Source: Caldithrix sp. RBG_13_44_9
GTDB taxonomy: Bacteria > Calditrichota > Calditrichia > RBG-13-44-9
Length of the DNA: 7,023 bases
Assembly: GCA_001771055.1 (NCBI GenBank)
Contig: MESS01000035.1
Coordinates: 9,345-16,367 of the forward strand
Reading direction: 5' to 3'
The notes below the pieces were generated by a model that did not search any database, had not been told where the DNA came from, and was given only the letters and a program-made list of their open reading frames with translations. This document shows, in pieces, positions 1 to 4,573 of this stretch (position 1 is the first letter of the stretch; each line of letters starts with the position of its first letter). Position numbers and translations under genes: made by a program.

Positions 1-1347
1 TACCCCCACCTCGTTGCCGAAAAAGGGTTTGGTGGCGGATCCCGGTTTTAAGGGGGTAATGGGAAGCGGGGTTATCATGAATCCGCCGGTTTCAGTCTGC
101 CACCAGGTATCCATAATAGGACATTTCTCTTTTCCAATTACCCGATAGTACCAGCGCCAGGCCTCGGGATTGATGGGCTCACCCACCGATCCCAGCAGGC
201 GCAGTGAACTGAGGTCATGCCGGTTGGGCCAGGCCTCTCCGAAACGCATCAGTCCCCGGATGGCAGTAGGTGAGGTATATAAGATGTTGATCCCGTATTT
301 TTCGATCATCAGCCACCAGCGGTTGGGATAGGGATGATTGGGAGCTCCTTCATACATCATAATAGTGGCCCCATTGATCAGCGGCCCATATACCATGTAA
401 CTGTGACCGGTGATCCAGCCCGGATCAGCGGCGCACCACCAGCGGTCTTCTTCCCTGATATCAAACACATAGCGGTGGGTGGTGGAGGTATAGACGGCAT
501 AGCCGCCGTGGGTATGAAGCAGGCCTTTGGGCCGGCCGGTGGTGCCGGAGGTATAAAGAATAAACAGCGGATCTTCAGCATCCATCACTTCGGTTTCACA
601 TTTGGGACTGGCAATGGGCAGGGTCATCAAGTCATGATACCAGAAATCGCGGTCATTTTCCATATATACTTCCTGGTTGGTTCTTTTTACCGTGATGCAT
701 ACTTCGATGGTCGGTGAACGTTTCATCGCTTCGTTGGCGATAGATTTCAGGTCGGTGATCTTACCACGACGCCACCCACCGTCGGCCGTTATCAGCACCC
801 GGCTGTCAGCATCTTCAATCCGTTCTGCCAGGGCTTCCACACTGAATCCTCCATACACCACGCTGTGGGCAGCTCCAATTTTAGCGCAAGCCAGCATGGC
901 AATAGGCAGCTCCGGTATCTGCGGCATATAAATGGTGACAATATCCCCTTTTCGCACTCCCATACTTTTAAGCACATTGGCAAATTTGCTCACTTCCCGG
1001 TTGAGGGCATGATAGGAGAAGGTTCTCAAATCACCTGGTTCACCTTCCCAGATCAATGCCAGTTTATTGCGGCGCCAGTTCTTCAGATGCCGGTCCACCG
1101 CATTATGCACAATATTAAATTTTCCGCCCACAAACCAATGATAGAATGGTTTCTTGCTGTCATCTAAAACTTTGTCCCACTTGGTAAACCATTCCAGCTT
1201 TTCGGCTTCCGCAGCCCAGAATTCTTCACGATTCTCAATTGATTTTTTGTAGAGCGATTCATACTCACGAATAATTGAATTTTCAATTACTTCAGCAGTT
1301 GGATGATAAAATTTACTGTTGCTCTTGTTTTTTGGTTGGTCTGACAT
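1..1347 (-). CDS. acs: Acetyl-CoA synthetase, AMP-forming (3' end outside window)
   Basis: This encodes the first 449 residues of an acetate:CoA ligase (EC 6.2.1.1), the cytoplasmic enzyme that makes acetyl-CoA from acetate, ATP and CoA through acetyl-AMP. The frame is open from ATG at 1347 to the window edge. Visible landmarks are the N-terminal ACS region (FWAAEAEKLEW, then W..GGKFNI), the adenylate-forming P-loop motif YTSGTTGRPKG at residues 265-275, ADPGWITGHSY, GSVGEPINPEAW (V388) and DTWWQTETGG, with W416 matching the acetate-pocket tryptophan W414 of Salmonella Acs (constant +2 register). The family is usually about 630-660 residues, so roughly 200 are missing, including the mobile C-terminal domain with the acetylatable lysine. 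The start is supported by an AGGAG Shine-Dalgarno 7 bases upstream. It lies 373 bases downstream of the phosphatase gene on the same strand, so it probably has its own promoter. The family assignment is near certain; propionate as an alternative substrate is unlikely given the Trp pocket. Confidence 0.97.
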   Translation of the reverse strand, partial: MSDQPKNKSNSKFYHPTAEVIENSIIREYESLYKKSIENREEFWAAEAEKLEWFTKWDKVLDDSKKPFYHWFVGGKFNIVHNAVDRHLKNWRRNKLALIWEGEPGDLRTFSYHALNREVSKFANVLKSMGVRKGDIVTIYMPQIPELPIAMLACAKIGAAHSVVYGGFSVEALAERIEDADSRVLITADGGWRRGKITDLKSIANEAMKRSPTIEVCITVKRTNQEVYMENDRDFWYHDLMTLPIASPKCETEVMDAEDPLFILYTSGTTGRPKGLLHTHGGYAVYTSTTHRYVFDIREEDRWWCAADPGWITGHSYMVYGPLINGATIMMYEGAPNHPYPNRWWLMIEKYGINILYTSPTAIRGLMRFGEAWPNRHDLSSLRLLGSVGEPINPEAWRWYYRVIGKEKCPIMDTWWQTETGGFMITPLPITPLKPGSATKPFFGNEVGV

Positions 1348-1354
1348 AAGTGAT

Positions 1355-1359
1355 CTCCT
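1355..1359 (-). promoter_or_regulatory. Shine-Dalgarno of acs
   Basis: AGGAG on the minus strand (within AAAAGGAGATC) sits 7 bases before the ATG at 1347. It is a full-strength ribosome binding site and fixes the acs start. Confidence 0.85.
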
Positions 1360-1368
1360 TTTGCTAAT

Positions 1369-1397
1369 GTTATATGTTGATATTTCGTTTATACCAA
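1369..1397 (-). promoter_or_regulatory. Candidate sigma70-type promoter close to acs
   Basis: Read on the minus strand: TTGGTA (1397-1392; 4 of 6 to TTGACA), a 17-base spacer, then TATAAC (1374-1369; 5 of 6 to TATAAT). Transcription would begin near 1362 and give a very short leader of about 15 bases that still contains the AGGAG site. The region is AT-rich, so chance matches are common, and the organism's sigma consensus is unknown. Confidence 0.35.
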
Positions 1398-1457
1398 AAA
1401 TTTCAATGGCCCAAATAGTACGCTTATTTGAGCATCCTTTTTGAGAGTGAATGTTGG

Positions 1458-1484
1458 ATTCAGCTGAGAGAAATCAAGCTGAAT
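1458..1484. repeat. Perfect inverted repeat, 8-base arms, upstream of acs
   Basis: Arms attcagct (1458-1465) and agctgaat (1477-1484) are perfectly complementary around an 11-base loop. On the plus strand the second arm is followed by six A; in the minus direction, in which both flanking genes are read, the T-run precedes rather than follows the hairpin. It is therefore not a standard intrinsic terminator for those genes. It could be an operator for a dimeric regulator of acs, or a stem in a long acs leader if the distal promoter is used. It lies about 60 bases upstream of the proximal candidate -35. Confidence 0.45.
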
Positions 1485-1625
1485 AAAAAAGGTAGTAAAT
1501 TTTAAAAAGGTCCAGCTGTTTCGGAGATACTTCTTTCGGTAGTTCTTTTTAAAAAAAGCGAGAGAAATTAGAGTCTAAATACCGATAACGCAAATGAAAA
1601 TTCGGTAATAGTGTTTTTTTTGATA

Positions 1626-1652
1626 TTTATAAATGTGTTTCCCGAATGTCAA
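1626..1652 (-). promoter_or_regulatory. Candidate distal promoter for acs
   Basis: On the minus strand a perfect TTGACA (1652-1647) is followed after 15 bases by TATAAA (1631-1626), or after 17 bases by the poorer hexamer TAAATA (1629-1624). The spacing for the better -10 is short, so this is weaker than the hexamers alone suggest. If used, the acs leader would be about 270 bases and would include both inverted repeats of this gap. Confidence 0.25.
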
Positions 1653-1720
1653 TCACTACTGTGTGGTCTATATTTTTCCAGGTTCTTAAGAGATAAGACT
1701 ATGATTCGCAAAATATCTTT

Positions 1721-4312
1721 TTATTCTTTCGTCCTTTGCAATATCAACATGGTCATGTCATCAATCAGTGGAGAATTCCCATAGAAAGCGGCAAGTTCGG
1801 AGGTTACTCTTTCCTGAATCTCGGAAGGATTCTTTCCGCGCAGGGTGCGGAGTAAATTTATCAAATGTTCATCACCATAAAAATCGGCTTTACCGGAGGG
1901 AACTTCAGCAGATTGACCATCAGAATATGCATCCACCAATCCATCTGAGTAGAAAAACAGAGTGTCGCCTTTAGCAAGGTGAATTAGTTTACTCTTCAGA
2001 GTCTTTTCAAAAATATCACCTTTTCGTTCCAGACCAATCCCTAATCCCGGCATTTTTATTTCTGCGACTGCCAGAGTGGTATCGGCCGGAATTAGCATGG
2101 GTCGGTTGTGACCTGCCCGTAACAGGATCATCTGATTTTTTTGGTGATCGAGCAGACCAATTACCGCGGTGACAAAAATCTGTTTATCAATCATGGGATC
2201 AGAAAAATAGCGGTTCAATCTGATCAAAATCTCCCGGGGATCATGGGAAAATTGGCGGGAGAAGCGGATCAGGCTGATGCACTGAGCCATGTAAAAGGCG
2301 GCCGAAGTCCCCTTACCGGAAACATCACCGATGACGAAAAGGTAATTATGGCCATCCAACTGTAGCACATCGTAAAAATCCCCGCCCACTTCAGTGGCAG
2401 TATTCATTCGGGCACTTAGTTGGTATCCAGGAATTTGTGGCAGGGTCTGCGGCAGCAGGCTTATCTGCACTTCCCGCGCAATCCGCAATTCATACTCCAG
2501 CCGGTCTTTTTCCCGCACTTCGGAGATCTTCTTTTGTAATTCGGATCCCATGGAATTGAAGCGTTCGGCCAGTTCAACAAATTCATCCTCACCTTCCATG
2601 GAAATCTTATGGTCCAAATTTCCACTGGAGATCTGGCGGATGCCCTGAGTGAGAAGATTAAACTTTTGCAAAATGATCTGGTTTATTCGATTCCCGAATT
2701 TAATCACCCTTTGAATGATAAAAATGTTAATCAGCGCATAGATAAATAACCAGAAAAGAAATTGCCGCATCACCGGAGATTTGAAAAATGGAATATCAAG
2801 AACTATAACCGTTTCAAAGTTCCAATATCCTATTCTCTTAAAATTGTGATCCAATAAGCGGGTATAAACCCGGCCGGCTGTGAAAACATTCTGGTTCATG
2901 ATTTTCACGGTTCCCTGCTTCAAGCGCTGACTCTGTTTTTCTCCGGTATCAGTCAATCTGATTGAATGAATACCAGGAAAGGTATGCGGTGTCAAACCGA
3001 AAGGAAAAACTTTCAATCCCTGCGGTTTTTCCTCACTAACCCAGCCGCGAATTTTATAAAAAACCGAGTCCCAGGATTCTAAGGTGAAGGGATAAGTGAT
3101 CAATCCATTGGCAGAGATGTTCACAAAATTCTTTTTGAGAGCTGCCAGAAAAAAGGTATCGATTTTGACAAATGTAAAATAGGAATCATCCTGCAGGAGT
3201 GATTGATAACAGGCAAAAAATTCTATTTGGTCCGGATTATTTACCTTTTTTAATTCCAGCACCGCCGATGCCGGCAGATCTTCAGGAAGAGTGATGGTTT
3301 CAAATCCCGGAATCTGTGTTTCCCTGGTTGAATATTTCAGATCTACCTGGTGGATGGTAAGTTGTGATTTCCCCTGGCGGGTATTGGCTGTTTCTAACAG
3401 CTGGATAATGGTTTTTTTCAGGTTTTCTGCTTGCCAGGCGGCGATAAAAAAGTAAAAAAGCAAAAGCAGTAGGAACAATTGAATGAATTGGGGGATGCTG
3501 GACTGCAGCCACCCGGCAATCTGCAGCTTGCGGTGCAGAGCGGCATGATGATATATCAGCACAAAAGGGATCTTTACTAAAATTGCCAGCAGGTATAATT
3601 TTAAAAAATGAGATACCATTTTGGGAAGGAAATACCAGGATAGACTTTTCACCTCCAGTTCCGAAAAATATAAATCGGGAAGGGTATGAAGATTCAAATA
3701 AAAAATAACAAGGATAACCAGACTCAACCAGCACTCAATCTGAGTAAGAGATTCTGCCCAGGAGGTTTTTCGAAACAGCAGTAAAAACAGGATAAATTGA
3801 AAGAAATACCAGTAGGTAGGCTCATTCAGACGCAGGACTTGAAGACCAATGAATCCTAAAAATAGATAGAAAATAATGAACCAGATCTGATTTTTACTAT
3901 TCTGAGTGAGAATCAGGCTGAACAGGGTAAGGAGATTGATTAACCATAAAATTTGTATGAGTAGTAAAATTCCACCAGGAAGCACTGCCAGAGTCGGTTC
4001 TTCATTCATGAAGAGAAAAGACCAGCCATAATGAAGTAAATAAAAAAGTAACAGTAGGAGAAAAATGATTTCTGAAGGTGGATTGAGTCTTGTTATTAAC
4101 TCCCGGCTAAATTTAAACCAGAAAAAACAGGTAATGCACAACAGTAACACCCAGATGGGGAAAATGCTGTTGTAGGCAAATAATATGGAATAAAAATTGA
4201 TTATCCAACCGACTGCCCAGACCAGGAATAACCTGGAAGAAAACGGGAAGGTTTTGATATTCTTCCAGAATTCGAGGAACCGGAACTGGTATTTAAACTT
4301 AAACGGAATCAA
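1721..4312 (-). CDS. Membrane-anchored SpoIIE/RsbU-type PP2C serine phosphatase with sensor region and HAMP
   Basis: This 863-residue protein has nine hydrophobic segments (about 28-48, 51-67, 80-100, 113-136, 143-159, 167-180, 194-207, 233-254, 272-292), a soluble region 293-514, a tenth segment 515-534, a HAMP linker (about 535-595; SSGNLDHKI, GEDEFVELAERFN), a helix ending AREVQISLLP (612-621), and the phosphatase domain (about 627-860). Its metal-binding signatures are intact: GGDFYD (D645), GDVSGKG (D663), YSDG (D790) and DDMT (D851), plus AGHNRPM at 733-739. Odd membrane-segment count, basic N-terminus and cytoplasmic HAMP place region 293-514 in the periplasm. Family members dephosphorylate an anti-sigma-factor antagonist (STAS protein) in partner-switching systems; that is inference for this one. 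The start is TTG at 4312: an in-frame TAA lies five codons upstream and the next internal Met is residue 102, inside the membrane region. No STAS or RsbW-like gene is adjacent in the window. I do not recognise the family of the N-terminal membrane or periplasmic parts. Confidence 0.93.
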   Translation of the reverse strand: MIPFKFKYQFRFLEFWKNIKTFPFSSRLFLVWAVGWIINFYSILFAYNSIFPIWVLLLCITCFFWFKFSRELITRLNPPSEIIFLLLLLFYLLHYGWSFLFMNEEPTLAVLPGGILLLIQILWLINLLTLFSLILTQNSKNQIWFIIFYLFLGFIGLQVLRLNEPTYWYFFQFILFLLLFRKTSWAESLTQIECWLSLVILVIFYLNLHTLPDLYFSELEVKSLSWYFLPKMVSHFLKLYLLAILVKIPFVLIYHHAALHRKLQIAGWLQSSIPQFIQLFLLLLLFYFFIAAWQAENLKKTIIQLLETANTRQGKSQLTIHQVDLKYSTRETQIPGFETITLPEDLPASAVLELKKVNNPDQIEFFACYQSLLQDDSYFTFVKIDTFFLAALKKNFVNISANGLITYPFTLESWDSVFYKIRGWVSEEKPQGLKVFPFGLTPHTFPGIHSIRLTDTGEKQSQRLKQGTVKIMNQNVFTAGRVYTRLLDHNFKRIGYWNFETVIVLDIPFFKSPVMRQFLFWLFIYALINIFIIQRVIKFGNRINQIILQKFNLLTQGIRQISSGNLDHKISMEGEDEFVELAERFNSMGSELQKKISEVREKDRLEYELRIAREVQISLLPQTLPQIPGYQLSARMNTATEVGGDFYDVLQLDGHNYLFVIGDVSGKGTSAAFYMAQCISLIRFSRQFSHDPREILIRLNRYFSDPMIDKQIFVTAVIGLLDHQKNQMILLRAGHNRPMLIPADTTLAVAEIKMPGLGIGLERKGDIFEKTLKSKLIHLAKGDTLFFYSDGLVDAYSDGQSAEVPSGKADFYGDEHLINLLRTLRGKNPSEIQERVTSELAAFYGNSPLIDDMTMLILQRTKE

Positions 4313-4319
4313 TTGAATG

Positions 4320-4326
4320 CTCTTTT
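4320..4326 (-). promoter_or_regulatory. Weak ribosome binding site before a TTG start
   Basis: AAAAGAG on the minus strand ends 7 bases before the TTG at 4312-4310. It is the only purine-rich SD-like stretch there, and the position supports TTG over an alternative ATT two codons upstream. Together a weak SD and a TTG start predict low translation of the phosphatase. Confidence 0.5.
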
Positions 4327-4431
4327 ATATTCCCTGAAAAATATAAAAAAATACGTCGAGGTTTAGATAAAGTTCTGAATAATTTAAACCAAATTTTCAA
4401 CATTTTCAGCCAATTAGAAAAATAAAACCGA

Positions 4432-4460
4432 TTGACTAATTTTGTTCAAAAATATATATT
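4432..4460 (+). promoter_or_regulatory. Predicted sigma70-type promoter of the multiheme cytochrome gene
   Basis: TTGACT (4432-4437; 5 of 6) and TATATT (4455-4460; 5 of 6) are separated by exactly 17 bases. Transcription would start near 4467, giving a leader of about 106 bases. This is the best promoter match in the window and it points at the only rightward gene. Confidence 0.55.
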
Positions 4461-4561
4461 GATGATTAATGTCGCCGGATAAAATTAGCATCGACCTTCA
4501 ATGGCCAGTTTTTCTACCAGATTCACCAGAAAATATTTGATCATTTCACCATAGATTAAAG

Positions 4562-4566
4562 AAGGA
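4562..4566 (+). promoter_or_regulatory. Shine-Dalgarno of the multiheme cytochrome gene
   Basis: AAGGA (within AGAAGGAAAA) ends 7 bases before the ATG at 4574 and supports that start, which is immediately followed by a signal-peptide-like sequence. Confidence 0.75.
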
Positions 4567-4573
4567 AAATTAG

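Larger units (their letters stand above)
1348..1720. other. Intergenic region between phosphatase gene and acs (373 bases)
   Basis: I found no protein gene, tRNA or known riboswitch fold here on either strand. The stretch is AT-rich with several homopolymer runs (eight T at 1614-1621, T-run/A-run around 1546-1557). It holds two candidate minus-strand promoters, one perfect 8-base inverted repeat (1458-1484), a weaker 6-base inverted repeat taccga/tcggta (1580-1585 and 1602-1607), and a 9-base direct repeat gagagaaat at 1466-1474 and 1560-1568. No convincing GC-rich hairpin plus U-tract follows the phosphatase stop codon in its reading direction, so where its transcript ends is unclear; read-through into acs remains possible. 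Confidence 0.6.
4313..4573. other. Divergent intergenic region between phosphatase and cytochrome genes
   Basis: This 261-base AT-rich gap must contain both divergent promoters. The rightward one is clear (4432-4460). For the leftward phosphatase gene I see only poor sigma70-like matches. The candidate rightward transcript would have a leader of about 106 bases containing a short direct repeat ACCAGA (4516-4521 and 4525-4530). I found no GEMM-type riboswitch core, although such switches precede some multiheme cytochrome genes in Geobacter. Confidence 0.6.

Noticed and set aside
334..717. Plus-strand open frame of 127 codons inside acs
   Set aside because: It lies opposite an unmistakable acs reading frame with intact family motifs; its Gly/His/Ile-rich translation is a shadow of that gene's codon pattern.
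1580..1621. Possible rho-independent terminator (taccga/tcggta stem then T-run at 1614-1621) on the plus strand
   Set aside because: The stem is only 6 base pairs with a 16-base loop, six bases separate it from the T-run, and no plus-strand gene lies upstream.
3300..3734. Minus-strand open frame of 144 codons in another frame of the phosphatase gene
   Set aside because: It overlaps the continuous 863-residue frame that has membrane, HAMP and phosphatase domains; no ribosome site or family motif supports it.
4516..4530. Short direct repeat ACCAGA in the cytochrome leader as an operator
   Set aside because: Two 6-base copies 9 bases apart are easily expected by chance and show no symmetry.
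4467..4573. GEMM (cyclic dinucleotide) riboswitch in the cytochrome leader
   Set aside because: I looked because such switches precede multiheme cytochrome genes in Geobacter, but the conserved core sequence and paired arms are not present.
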